Both the position numbers and the translations under genes were made by a program. Under the pieces are notes generated by a model, which was given only the letters and a program-made list of their open reading frames with translations, was not told the origin of the DNA and ran no database searches. A stretch of 64,000 bases of DNA from Owenia fusiformis (lineage: Eukaryota; Annelida; Polychaeta; Sabellida; Oweniidae). Positions 25,801 to 40,800 of the stretch are shown one piece after another. The stretch's first letter is position 1. The number at the start of each line of letters is the position of its first letter. The stretch covers positions 20,349,181 to 20,413,180 of the forward strand of contig CAIIXF020000010.1 in assembly GCA_903813345.2 (NCBI GenBank). The letters run 5' to 3'.

Positions 25801-28800
25801 AAGCAACAATTTTAGACCGATATTGAGTAATGCCTCAAATCTAAATTACCAGATTGACATACTTCAGTCTGTCAGAGAAACATGTCAGATGTTCAGTATA
25901 TTCTGAAATAATTTCAAGACAAAAGCAGAAGTATCATAAGACAAATATAGTACCATGGGTACTGGGCTCACATGGAAATTAAGGTTTTAATATTTTGAGT
26001 ATCTAACAGTAAGAGCCAAGAATAATTTAAGTCTGCATAGAAATTTGGTTAATTTTGTACTTAAGTACTCAGGCATTGTTTCCTAGACTGCATTAAGACA
26101 GCATTCCTGCTAAAGTCATTCAAAGATCTGAAAACAACACCTTCGTGGAATGAATCAGCCAACAATACATCAAGTCCAGGGCTTAAATCTTTTAACCTTT
26201 CCAATCATAGTGAAGCATTAAAATCGTATCAAGGTATTAATATGACAAAATGCTACTTTCTGATAAAGTATAACAATTTACAGAGAAATGCCAAACAAGT
26301 AGGCCACCAAAGACCTGTACATTCAGTAATGAATGTAAGTACAGATACTGGTGTGACAATGGAATATGTGTTCCTATGGTTATTTTTGGAAAAAACTGTA
26401 CAAGGAATGATCAATGCTTAGGGCAGTCAAAGTGTGTAGATGGTAAGAGTAATATTATTACTCTGTAATCCCTTCATGACATTTTTATTATTTATGCAAA
26501 CAAATTTTTTCCAACCATATCTAAAAACTAACTTACACCAAAGCAATAACATTAAATGCCACAGCCTCGAAAATTATAACATTTTACTGAGAGATAATTG
26601 AATGTAGATGCCAAAAAAGGAGATATAAGAATATGCCAACGTATACAACTTTTTTCAAAACAATGAAGGGGAAATAAGGAATGACTGAATGGATGTAGTA
26701 CAAACAATTGTTATGTTCTTCTTAAACTCCCTAATACAAGAAAGAACAATAAAGGGAAAAGAAAGACATTTGACTTAATTCAAGGTCTTGATTGTAGGCA
26801 TTTGTGAGGAAACATGTAAGATTGATAATGAATGCTTACAATATGAGAATGGCAGAAAGAAGTACTGCACTACAGGAGGACTTGCTGCAATACTAAAAGG
26901 AAAGTGTGTTATGAAACATGAATTCGGGTACCGCTGTGGAAGAAGTCCAGAATGTCTTGGTAACATGATCTGCAAAAATGGGAAATGTAAAAGTAAATAT
27001 ATTTTATGTATATTTTACAAAAATGAACACATTTAATTGCAGAAAGTGAATCCTTTGCAGTGATCACCACAGGATTTTTTCTCAAGTGGGTGCAAAATTC
27101 TCATTTTCACAATTCAGAGCAAATTTGGTAAAATATGCTCATTTTTAATGATTTTTCTCATTTTCAAGTGGGTGCAAATGGATTTTCAGGTGGGTGCAAG
27201 CCTATTTTCAAAATCTCAGGTGGGTGCTGCGCCCACTTGCTATAATGCTGGAGAGATCTCTGCTTTGAATGGAGCAGTGCTCCCAGAGATCTCTCAAGTA
27301 AACTCCTTCTTTTATAAAACTACTATCTAAATAAGGAACTGAAATAATTGTAACATAGATGGTTCTTTCTTGATACAGTTCTCTTTATTACACATTTTCT
27401 AACAGAGGCTGAGGAAGTGGTCCAGTGCAGTCTGACTTGTGTTGGGCCAAACCCTAAGAAACCTGATGCTATCAGACCAGGATCAATTGTAAATGTTACC
27501 TACAATTGTATCTTCTTGCGAAAAGGAGAGTTTGGTCATATGGATGTTAGAGCTAAGATATGGTATGTTGACTAATCAGAATTTTCATGTAGAAACTTTA
27601 GAGAGTAATGAAAGTCACTACTGATAGAAATAATTATTCATAAATTATCCTATATTGTCACTAGAATTACACAAAAATTATTGTCATGCCTATCTACCTA
27701 AATAGGCATTTTGGAAACAAGTAATTAATTAATCATTACTTTATTGTAATAGAACACATTTTTATCTCAATGTTTGACAGGCTAAACAAACACAAATTGA
27801 TCGGCAGAGTGAATGGTACATCTCCCCAGATCTTCAGTGGTTCATACACAAAGGAAGCCGGAAAGGGGGAATTTGCTGTTGCACTAGAAGCAAGAATGAG
27901 CACTTGTGTGAACTTAAAGCCAACATGCGGGGCTAATAGACACTGCATCTTATTCGCAGGACAATAGAACAACAGTACACTTGCCTTCCAGACACATATT
28001 TTACATAGAAACAATACAATGGACATTTTAAAATTATCCTCAGCTGAATTTACCTCTTGTAAATTAAGTTTCTTTAATCGATTGTAGTAACTATGGATTC
28101 TAAGTAAAAGAACAAATTTTACAAAAGGTAAATTCACCTCTTGACTTTACTTTACGTACAAAAAAAATAAAGTTTTATGAAATTGAAAGAAACTGTTGTT
28201 TTATGATTACATGTGCGAATAGTGAAGAAGTCATATACCTAAATTCTGAGACGACCCAAAAGACAAGCTCAAAATACCATATTCCCATAGTCTTCTTTTT
28301 CAATTAAAACAGCACAAAACTGCATAAGTCATACAAACTCATATTTAAACCAAGTATCAAGTATTTTGGAATTTCATTAAAAGACATATTCCAATAGAAA
28401 AGCCAACAAAAGCAATGAACCTACACTATGCCAAAAAATAACATCCCAACAGGACTGTTTAATAAACAAAGCAGATGTAAAACCACAACTGATCAAAAGG
28501 AAATGAAGCCAAATGTGCCAACCAACGATCAGACAAACAGAGAAACATCTCAAATGAAACCACTTTTTCCAACCATCATAAAAGCATTCCAGTATAATCC
28601 ACCAGAATAACATCATTCTCAGTATCATTTTTAAAAATCTGTTTGGTAGTTTTCTTGTATTCAATTTTCAAGTTGTATGTTTTAAACCAGAACAACGGCA
28701 ACGCCAAAGCGTAGCGAATCCCATCGAACAGCCATGGATGGCATTTTTACAAACAAAGTATATAGCAAAAATGGCAGCCATTTTTCAAAATGGCCACCTT

Positions 28801-31800
28801 CTACCAAAAGTGTCATTAGACCATGTGCCATGCTTATAGTATTCATATACCAAATATGAACAAAATCGCTCCACTACTTTTCAAGTTATAGTAAAAAACG
28901 TTAAAATGGCGGCCATTTTTCAAAATGGCCACCTTCTACCAAAAGTGCCATAAGACAGTGTGCCGTGCTTATAGTATTTACATACCAAATATAAACAAAA
29001 TCCCTCTACTACTTTTCGAGTTATAGTAAAATACGTTAAAATGGCGGCCATTTTCAAAAATGACCGCCTTCTACCAAAAGTGTCATTAGACAGTATGCCA
29101 TGCTTACAGTATTCACATACCAAATATGAACAAAATCGCTCCACCACTTTTCGAGTTATAGTAAATTACGTTAAAATGGCGGCCATTTTGAAAAATGGCC
29201 ACCTTCTACCAAAAGTGTCATTAGACAGTGTGCCATGCTTATAGTATTCACATACCAAATATGAACAAAATCGCTTCACTACTTTTCGAGTAATAGTAAA
29301 ATACGTTAAAATGGCGGCCATTTTGAAAAATGGCCGCCTTCTACCAAAAGTGTCATAGGACAGAGTGCCATGCTTATTGTATTCACATACCAAATATGAA
29401 CTAAATCGCTCCACTACTTTTCGAGTTTTAGTAAAATACGTTAAAATGGTGGCTATTTTTCAAAATGGCGGCCATTTTCAAAATGGCCGCCTTCTACCAA
29501 AAGTGCCTTTAGACAGTGTGCAATGTTTAAAGTATTCACATACCAAATATGAACAAAATCGCTGCACTACTTTTCGAGTTACAGCAAAAATCGTAAAATA
29601 ACAAGTAAAGGCCGCCATTTTTCAAGATGGCTGCCATGTGCTTCTTTAATATCTACATTTCTAGCTTTATTAATGTCCTTTTTAATTTTTTTACATCTAA
29701 AACATATTGCTATTACACTTTTACATATTGCACCTAAATTACTGTAAATTCGGCACTAAAATGGCCGCCATTTTGAAATGAGCAGCCATTTTGAAAATTG
29801 GTTTTCAAGCAGAACTTCTACCCCAATAGGGTATATGCGTACAAAATATGAACAAAATCGGGCCAACGGTATTTGAGTTATTGCCCGGACGGACGGACGG
29901 AGGCGTTCCCTATATCCCTCCGAACTTCGTTCGATGGAAATAAATCAAACTGGATTTTACATTTGGTGACTATGGATATTTTGGGTACCCTCACACAAAC
30001 AAGCAATAAGTAAGAATTAGGAATCGACTTTTTCATTTTGGAGATAAAAGATGATGACTTGATTAAATAAAGGTAACATCTTAATGTTTCCTAGTCAATG
30101 CTGTGAAATCCTGTGACGATGATGGGGAGTGTAAGCCCGACAATCAGGTTTGTGGTTCGGGAGCACGGATCTCTATTTGCGAGTGGAGAAATATGTTCAG
30201 GAACGAGGAAATGGTGGTGCGCGACTAAAGATTTCATGTTTGTGATGTGAGAATTGTGGTTCAAGTGCAAGGAACATAGTTTGCGAGGTCAGAACTAATG
30301 TTCACATTGATGGAAGTCTAGGTGGTCTGTTAAGGGAAGGTAACTGATATTTTGGTTTAACAGATGATAAGATAACTGATATGGGACATAACGTGACGTT
30401 ACCATATCATACATTTCCAGTTATCTTCCCTTAAGCAGTGAGAGATATTGTTGAACTGTGGTGCCTGATTTGGTTCAAATATCAAAGCATTATGTCAACT
30501 ATAAAAAAGTTTTATTCTAAGAAAACTAAAAATACCAAAATCGACAATCATAATCGACCATCTTTGATGCACAGGTTACTGCCGTTATCTTCATTTGATA
30601 CTGACCAGTGATAAATAAGAAATAAGCAATGACTGAATGAATTTCGAATCAACAAATTGATGTGTAGTACTTCTTAAACCCCTTATATGAAGAGAGAACA
30701 ATAAAGGTCATAGAAAGATATTTTACTATTGTGCATACAGGCATATCTATGTTCTAGAATATCTGTTTTAATGTGTGATCATCACATAAAATGAAATGTA
30801 AGCAGGTTATTAAAAACATTTGCAATACTTTAAAATAAGTATCCGAGTAAAAAAAGTGTGGTTTGCAATGTGGGAACTCCCACGTTGAGAAATGTTCGGG
30901 AGAGGGGAAAAAGAGGTTCGTGATAAAGAATCAACATTTACGTTGTAAAAAACATGGTTCGGGTGGAAGGAACTTAGTTCGTAAGGTCGGAACTGATTAT
31001 CGCATTAGTGGAAGCCAAAGAGGCCTGGTATTGTTGTGACTGGAGATGGCAGAATGATAAAGAGTGGTAGGTCTTATGTCATAGAAAGTTCATAGAGGTT
31101 ATTCACTGAATGGACATGAAGTTGGGAATTATTTCTGGGACAATATGATAATAATATTACAGTAATAAAAGGACCAAACTTAAACCCTGTTAGCCAAAGT
31201 ATTTGTATATATGAGAGAAATTAACATCTAAAATGGAAAATTAAGAGAAGAAAAAGAACAATGCTAAAGTTTAACAAGTTGATAGACAATTTATACCATG
31301 ATATCCTTGACAATGTGAAATCATCCAACCACAAGCAATTATATGGATGTAATAAAAACATTATATTACGATACTAATAAATGATATGTCATCATAATTT
31401 TAAAATATCATGATTTCCTATTGGTCATAAACTTAGTAATCAAATCATATGTTCCATAATTCTTAACATTATAAAAGTATAAGGTTTTCTACCTAAAACA
31501 TCTGAGAAGAATTGAAATCAATATGAGTGCTTTCTTATTAGCAGTTGTCGTCATAGCAACAACAGGTAAGAGGAAATTACATTATTATCTTATACTTAAA
31601 TGGACTTTTTATTAAACATTGACTTACAAGAAATATTTACTCATAACAGAGATTTGCACTTTTTAATTTTGTTTTAGAGTAACTTCTGACCAAAAAAAAT
31701 CAGGAAAAGTTAGAAGTAACAGGTTGTTTATCTAGTTCTGATTCTTGCATTTTCTAAAACTTAAAGGGAACACATTTTTTCCTTTCATAACTTATTGGAC

Positions 31801-34800
31801 ACTACCTGTAAAATATAAGTTACCCCTAAAATATAACTTTGTAAAGATATTTAACTTGCACAATCCATTGAGGCTTTACTGTAATTTTCAAAGAGACTGA
31901 ATCGATTGACTTAATTAATTATAAGGTAAAGTATGTAAAATTCATTTTGAAACTGGCCATAGTGGAGTGTACAAAACCTATTATAAATGCAAATTAGAGA
32001 TCATTATGAAAAAACATTCTTGGGCTAAGTTAGCATCAGAATAATAATACAGCACTTTTAATATAAAAGAAACGATAAAACTTATTTTCTAAATAGGAGT
32101 GCTTGGAGTTCAAAGTGACTGTAACTTCAGCGAAGAATGCAAATATAGATATTGGTGTGACAAGAAGCTACATAAATGCCTGCCTATGGTAGGCATAGGG
32201 AAACCCTGCAGAAAAAATGATGAATGTATTCAGCTTTCTAAATGTGTGCCATTGGGAAATGGTAATATAAATTTTTTATTGTTCATTGACCTTTCCAAGT
32301 TTTGAGGTTATTTAAGTATTTAATATATGCATTTTGAAACACAGACAAAAATTATTTTTGCATTTGTGCAAATATTTTTTTTTAAAAAAGTATTTAATTT
32401 ATCAAATTACATATGTCTTTGTTTTCACTGAAGAAGAACTGTGATACAAGTCAGTGAAAGATAATACTTGTTGTATGTGTATACTACATCTTTAACAATT
32501 TAAAATAAAAACAAGACACTAAATGTAGAAATATATTCGATAAATGTTAACAGAATGGAGCACATTTGTAGGGACATGTGAGGAGACGTGCAGAGTTGAC
32601 AATGACTGCTTACAGCACAGGAATGGTAGAAACAAGTACTGTACTGCTGGAGGGTTGGGTGGAACACAGAAAGGCAGATGTGAGATGAAGCACGAGAGGG
32701 GATATCGATGTGGAAGAAGCGCTGAATGCCAAGGGAAAATGTTCTGCAGAAATGGACAATGCCTGGGTAAGTAAAAAGTTGAATGTGTACATTTATATCA
32801 AATAGAGCAAAATATTTGGAAACACTTAATGGTCAATAAGCAAAATAGCAACAACAAGAATGCATTGCAATGAAAACAAATATATAGCTTTAAATCTTAA
32901 GATATCTATAACCTGTCTATAGGTAATGACTGTCAATCTGACTAACAAATTTTCACATTTGTCATATTTCAATGCCCATAGTTCATTGCCATGTTATGGA
33001 CAATTTTGAACACTTAAAACATCTCTATAGGCATTCCTTTTATCAATTTCAAATCATTCTAATCAATTATATCAATAAATGAACCAGGAGAACAATGGAA
33101 TATTTTTTTCTAAATGTCATATTTTATTTGTGTTCATCTCATGACAGTGGCAGTGCAAATTGTTCAATGCCGTCTGAGCTGCTATGGACCAAACCTAGAA
33201 AGACCTGACCACCTTAGACCAGGACACATCGTTAATGTCACCTACCATTGTGATTTTGTACGCAGAGGCCAGTTTGGCCATCAGAATCTAACAGCTAGAA
33301 TCAGGTATGTTTATCTTACTTCTCCAGCAAATCAGTAACTTGAGTGTTAGAATGTAACAAAGCCATACTGTAGAATGATCTCAAAATGCATTTTAAACCT
33401 CCCTCCAATATATAGGCCCTTGGGATTTAAAAACTGTATGTTGAATACGCTGTTTCACACAAAAATAGCCATACTTTTAAAGTAGCTAGGCATTTTATTT
33501 CATTAGAAATGGCATTTTAATCATTCTAGAATACATTGGCGAAAAATTGGTCCACCTGAGTTAGTTACAACCTCATTCACTGAAAGAATCAGAGTTGTAA
33601 CAAAAGAGTTCTATAACACATCTGCTCCTAATTGTGTACAACAAAACATATTAATACTGTTTTTCCTACTTTAGATATGACAAAAAAGATTTACTTGGCA
33701 AAATCCAGGGTCTATCACCATTAAGCTTCACTGGGTTCCTTACCAAGGTTGCCAAGAAGGGAGAGTTCACTGCCAATATTGGAGCTGTAATGAAACCATG
33801 TGTGAACCTGAAGTCTTCCTGCCAGGCTAACAGACATTGTTACTTATATGCTGGACAAAAGTAGTAACATCAACTCAGAATATTCACTTGAAAGTATAAT
33901 TAACCATGACTTTCTCTTTGATTGTACTTTATGATATATCTGAATAAAATCACATTGCATTGAACATATTTACATGTATTCATGTTCTTCTTATCTTAAA
34001 TGAGAAACCACAAAGGGAAACATTTGCAATTAATATGATGTAATTTCTAAAAGCAAATCCAAACAAATCATATGAACTATATTAAACAAATGGGGAATAA
34101 GAAAGGACAGGAATTTTAAGTACCATAAAAAACTAGTATATAAGTTGATCAATGAATTCAGCTTAAACAGGAAAATGTCACTAATAGGGAGAGTGAGTAG
34201 TTTGTCCCTATTATATTTCAATTGCCCCTTAACAAAGGTGGTAAGAGGGTATTCTATGCAGGGCTGAATATAAATACGTATGTAGGTACAAGTGCCAAAA
34301 AAGGACCAAAAATTGTTACAAAATTTATCTAAGAGTAAACCAGCCAAATGGAAAACAAACCCCAAATATCCCAAACCAAAATCCACCACCATTCAAGTTC
34401 CATTATCAAAATTAAATCTTGTTGAAAAAAGATATTTTGACCAATTTACCTTGAGAAGGTAAGTGATGGTCAAGTATTAAATCTAAAAATCAGATTTGAA
34501 TTTCTGAGATCTTGTAGATGATTTTGAAAAAATTGGTCAATTTGATACCTTTTTGACCTTGAGAGGGTCATTGAAGGTCAAATCTCAAATCTAAAGTCAG
34601 ATTTGAACTTATGAATTTTTGATCATCCTCGTACGTAGTCATGTGAACCCTCTAAAAGGGGAGCATGAGAGCTCTGGGGCATCCTGTCCTATACAATATG
34701 CACCATTGCACCAATCATATCATGTGATCTTAGAGATCTAGGACATGTCCTCAAATATATGCAACCATCATGTTATCCTAACCCATAGAAAAAAAGCTTA

Positions 34801-37800
34801 TCTGAGAGACATTGTGTCCTTAAAAATATGCATGATGTACCAGTCATGTCAGCTGAACCCCTCAAAATATAGAGCATAGGATTCTAGAGTATCCTGGAAT
34901 TTACAATATGCACTTTTACATGTGATTCCTAACGAAAGAGCAGGTTCAAGGAGAGGCCTTGGACATCCTAGCCTATACAATTAACCATTAAGGAAATTAC
35001 AGTTGATTGTTATGAAAGTATCAACATTCCACATCTAATAATTAAATAAACAAACATAGACGATGATGATGTTCACAATTTTAATTAAAATTGAATCAAA
35101 CCAACCTGCCGTATCCTTGTAAATGTTAATTTGTTTATAATTACGTTCAACGCAACATTAAATATCGTAAATAGTGTTGATAAAACTGAAACATTATGAT
35201 CAATGAGATCAATCAACTTAGTAAACATGGGCATTGACTTTTAAGCAAGGCAACATGATGGGAAAGCATATACCTAGGGGTACAAAGTGATGGGTCATGA
35301 TGACTGTCATGGATGGGAAAACATTAATCCTCAATACAACCTAATAGATATAATTATATTGATAATTGGGCACACATGGACACTAAAAATACGTAAAAAT
35401 ATGAGAATTTTTACAATTTTGCCATTTTAGTTATTGGCATAGGATCTACTGACAGGCAGACAGAAAGTCATAATCTACATATAATGTCATTGATCAGTGC
35501 AGCAATATTAATAAATGAAATAAAAATGTTATGCACTTTTCAGGATTCATAACGTTAAAGGTCAAAAGGAAAATAATTTTTCAATGTTTAGATATCTGAG
35601 ACTACAATTATAAAGTACATGTACTGAATGGGATAATGAAGGGTATAATTATCATATGTTTCTTAACACTGGCTACATCATTAGGTAAGTGGTACTATAA
35701 TTAAGGAATAAAAGCCATGATTCTATGATCTATATAGTGCAATATATGTCTAGTGATTTTTTCTGATCATTTTCAGAAGACCAAAATCACAGAGCATTTG
35801 CCACATTTGGCAACTGTCAGAATAAAATCTGAGGTCAAATATTGTACCATAAATCATAGAATTGAGGTCTTTATGATTCTAATATGATGAACAAACCAGG
35901 AAAACAACGTTTCGGACTTATGAAATTTAGAAGTCATAAATAGAGAACATGCTATATAATTGGATAAATAGAGAGCATAAGTTTTTTGTACACCAGAATA
36001 ATATTAAATCATATATAAAGCTGAAAAATTCAATCTATTCCTTAATTTTGATTCCCATAGAAAGTATAAGATTTGTATCATGGCACCATATCTTACAAAG
36101 AAAGTAAATAAGAAAATGAAGAATACATTTATACATATTTACATGTATGAAGACCATGTCATATTAAAATGTAGAAAGGGTAAAACCTGTCACATCTGTC
36201 AGATCTTGTCACACCTTTTTGAAGCTAAAGCAAGAAAGTGTGACAATCATGGAGACTGCAGATCTGAGTGGTACTGTGAAGATGAAAAGAGTGGAAATGG
36301 AAGATGTGTAAAGACGATTAAACCACCAGGGGCTTGTAATAGAAGTGCACAATGTATTGGAGGATCCCAATGTGAAAATGGTGAGTCATATTAAAGGAAT
36401 TCTCGGTGCTAGAAATGGCAAAATATTGCTTCTGGGACGAGATCAAATGGCTCTGACTCTTCACCCAACCTATTTTGTAATTTAACAATCAAGACAATTA
36501 GCATATTTCAGAACATACCGAACCATATATATCCTATTGAAGCACATATAGGACAAAGTAACATATTTTTTGATCAATAATTTCAATTATTTCAAATTTT
36601 GCTTTGAAACTTTCGTACGATGCACTGACATAATAAATGATCAATAAATTCAATATATCTACATTTTATTATATATTACATTATATTTATGTCTAATTAC
36701 AAGGTACATGCAGTGAAAGATGCAGGGCTGATCCTGACTGTATAATATACAGAGAAGGCAGGCAGAAATACTGCACAACGGGGGGCCTGGTGGCTCTTGT
36801 GAAAGGTTACTGCATGCCAAAAAAGGAGAAAAGAGAATCATGTTCCCGTTCTCATGAATGTAGAAAGAATCTATTTTGCTCAAATTCTATCTGTAAAGGT
36901 AATGGTTTCAGTCAAAGAGCAACTTCATGTTTTAATATCTACAGTATCTTAGATTCAAACAAACACTCCATATATGACATCCTACTTTAAACAATTATAT
37001 ATGGTGCTTTCAGCGGCTGAAGAAGCTGTTGCATGCCGTATTGAGTGTGTAGGTCCTAAGCCAGGAGATCCTAGGATCAAGCCAGGGAATATGATCAATG
37101 TTACATACTCATGTACATTTGTTAGGAGAGGGGAGTTTGGACCTTTACCAATGAGAGCAGTATTAACGTAAGTTGTTAAAGGGTTTAAGACCCACACTTT
37201 TCACAAAAAGTCAATGTTTTCCCCATATTACAGTTTTACTTTTACTAATATTCATCTGTTGTAAAATATAGAATGGCTACGCAATGTTTTGATTGGCTAG
37301 AACATGATAAATAATATTAACTACAGACTACAGTATAATTGTGAATATCTATCAATGAACAGTTATATAATGTGTATTTGTATAATGAAATCAATATTTG
37401 AATGAAAAAAATTGTTTAATACAATGTGCTGTTATTAATGAAAAAATACTCAAATCATAATTTAGTGACACGGTTATCTTTCAGACTAAACAGGAAGTTA
37501 TTTGTCGGGTCTGTGAATGGCACTTCACCATTAACGTTCAACGGGAGTGTTTCACAGATAGCGCGAAAAGGAGAGTTCACAGCAGAAATAATTGGTCGAA
37601 TGAAACGCTGTAGGGGAGATAAAAATCATTGCCGATCAGCCAAAATGTGCATACATAACATAGGCCAATAGGTATTCACATATTATCTGAATAAGACAAT
37701 AGGAGCTGAAAATATTTAATCATTCTCTTAAAATATAGTTTGAGCACAGAACAATAATACTATAAGATATTGAATGACTTGAAGTGCAATACAGGATATA

Positions 37801-40800
37801 TTCTGCTTGAGAAATTCCGTATTGGAATGAGACGAAGTTGAGTGCCAATACTGACTATCGAGAGCAGAATATATCCTGTATTGTACTTCAAATCATTCTA
37901 TGACGTTTTTATCATGTGATTCTCTCTAATGCTACTGAGAATGTCCCTCCGTACCAATATTTTCTGTATTGCGATGGAGATGATTAATGGGGACAATCTC
38001 AATAGTGATACAGATTGGTACAGTATAAGAACTGACCAATCAGAAGGCTTCATTTTACAGATCATACGATAATATCTAGAACAATGTAATATAAAACATT
38101 ATAACACTATTCTAAGCAAAGATGCCATACACATTAAGGCACAAAATTATAGTACTTATACGACATTATACCCTATCATACTTATATTATAGAAAAGAAG
38201 AAAGAAGTAGCAGATAGTTATATACAATGTCTCACCAATAGATAGCACATCCCATAAATATCCAGATAAAAGAATCAGTGAAGATAGAACTACATATAAT
38301 GTTGAACAGCCTGTTTATTGTTTGTAGTATTTTGCTTTATGCAGAAGTTAATTTATGAAAATAAATATATGATTAATTTGAAGCACTATACAATGTATCT
38401 TGCTAAGTCTAAGTATGATTCTGGGGAATATACTTCTTGGAATAAGTTTCTTTTCATCATTATATAAATTAAATATACTATCTATCCATTTATTTTACCA
38501 AACCCAACACCCTGGCTTCAACAGTTATGATGAATTATTTTATATAGAGAGTTAAAATAAGTTTTATTCCAAGGAAATTTCAAAAATGAGGTAACACTTG
38601 GGTGTCACTTTCCTTCACTTCACTCTTATACTAAAATGTAATATCAAAATTTTCTTTACACAATGAATTAATTTTGATGGTGAACTGATAGCATCTGCTA
38701 GTCAAATGACCCTTGGTAGCTTACTGTTCAGTATAGTTATTTTAGAAGGAGGGTGCTTACATCTTAAATCCAACTAAATGTTTGATTGAACAATTCCGAC
38801 TTATTATGTGTAATCATTCTAATCTATGACCATTGTCTTATGCATGGAAATATGTCTAGTATAAGTGGCTCATAAGTTTCTAAAATGAGGAGAAAAAATT
38901 TTTGTAGAAGAGATTTAGGGTACTAGAATGTTGACAAAGTCACTACAGAGGGTAAAGTTTAGCAGGCGTGAGTCCTGACCGGATGTTTTGCAAAGCTCAT
39001 GATAGTTTCAGGAAGTGAAAAATATATTGACTATAAAACTAAATCATTTTAACATGGTAAACTATAAAATTCATGTCGTGGAACATTTTAAAAACCACAA
39101 GTAAGGTTTGATACGTGAGGAAATTTCATGACATGTTTATCGATGTTAACTAACATGAAATACTACAAATCATGCTTGACATTTTAAAAGTCGTGTTCAT
39201 GTTGTAAATTGTTCTAGTATTTTCTCATTTACAACGCCTACTTTGCTTTGAGTTTTCAAGATAGAAGGTAAACAGTTTAGGGGAATATTCCTTTACCAAA
39301 GTCAACATGTGTTATATCACGTTCATAAACTCCTAACTTGCAACTCACAACTAACATGCAACTCATAAATAAGATTTAGTAGTCATGCACCATACATTTT
39401 TATTAATAAATTTCACACCATAACGAACACTATAAACTCTCAGAGTTCAGGATCACAGACACAATTTGTTTCCCTGTTACTAAGGAGCTGGCAGAATTAT
39501 GCAGAGTCTTATAATATATCTCATAGTTGTGGTTGTGTTCACAGGTAGGCATTGTGAATTAAAAATATTATATACATATTATAAATTTAAAAACCAAATT
39601 CAAAATATAATGGCCGGAACATATAAGGTATGTACACTCAGGTAGAATATATAGTTATCACTATAGACTTGCTACAGTCACAATAAGGGTTGGTTTTGGT
39701 TTGAATGAGTATTTTGTCATATTTGTCTAATTTTTCATCAAAATTTGGAATCAGCTTTTCCCCTTGGCTAATGCAATTGCAGAATTCATTATTTTAACAT
39801 GCAGAAAATGGAAGGAGTGCAAAGAAAACATTATATTTTGATCATATAGGGTACTTTTAAAAAACTGAATCAAATTCATCTTAGAACATTTTGACTCCTG
39901 GTACTTGGGGGTGCAAATGGCTTACTGCATTGATCCTATATAATTCTATGAAATGACTTACTAAACATTTGCTATTGTTGTTTGAAGTTGAAGCGAAAGA
40001 CTGTGATGACCATGGCTATTGTCCCTCAAAATGGTACTGTAAAGATGGAAAATGTGCAAAGATGATTAAACCACCAGGGGCTTGTGATAGAAGCGTAGAA
40101 TGTATTGGAGGATCCCATTGTGAAAGTGGTGAGTAGTATAAACTGCATGAAATCAAGACCTTCTAGTAATTTCTTCAAATACCAAGCTGGTCTAGGGACT
40201 CCACGTTTTTAGGTGTTTAAACAGGCATTTGAAGAAGACTTGCTTGGAGCTTTTGTCAACAGAACATGAAAATAGTCTAGATATTTCTTTGGATGCAATT
40301 GCTAGACGTACCAAGAAAAACTTAGTTGTACTAAGACTGATGTGGCAATTATCAAAATTACTTCTGATTGCTCATAATGCAATAGATTAGTATATATTGT
40401 GGCCAATGCGTTGATCAAATTGGTTCCATTGTGGAAAAATATAATAATCTAATATATTGGATAGACCACAGATTTTAGTAAAAATAAAATAATTGAACTT
40501 ATTTAGTCATTTGGGATCTGCTAATGATGGGCAGAATTTGACTAGTCATACCACTGAACTAATACTAGATATCTGCCTTCCAGTTGGCTGGTCTGAATGG
40601 TTAAATCAAGATAAACCTAGTGGTAAGGGTGATTATGAATTAACAGAGGATTTTAGGGAAGAAGGCGTAAGCATATTATATGATTATAACAATCCTTTTA
40701 AGCTATTTTTGATTGACTCCATATGGTATCCAAATTCTATATTAAGTCGTCATTAATATTGTAAACATTCTACAAATAATATCTTTATTTGATATACATA

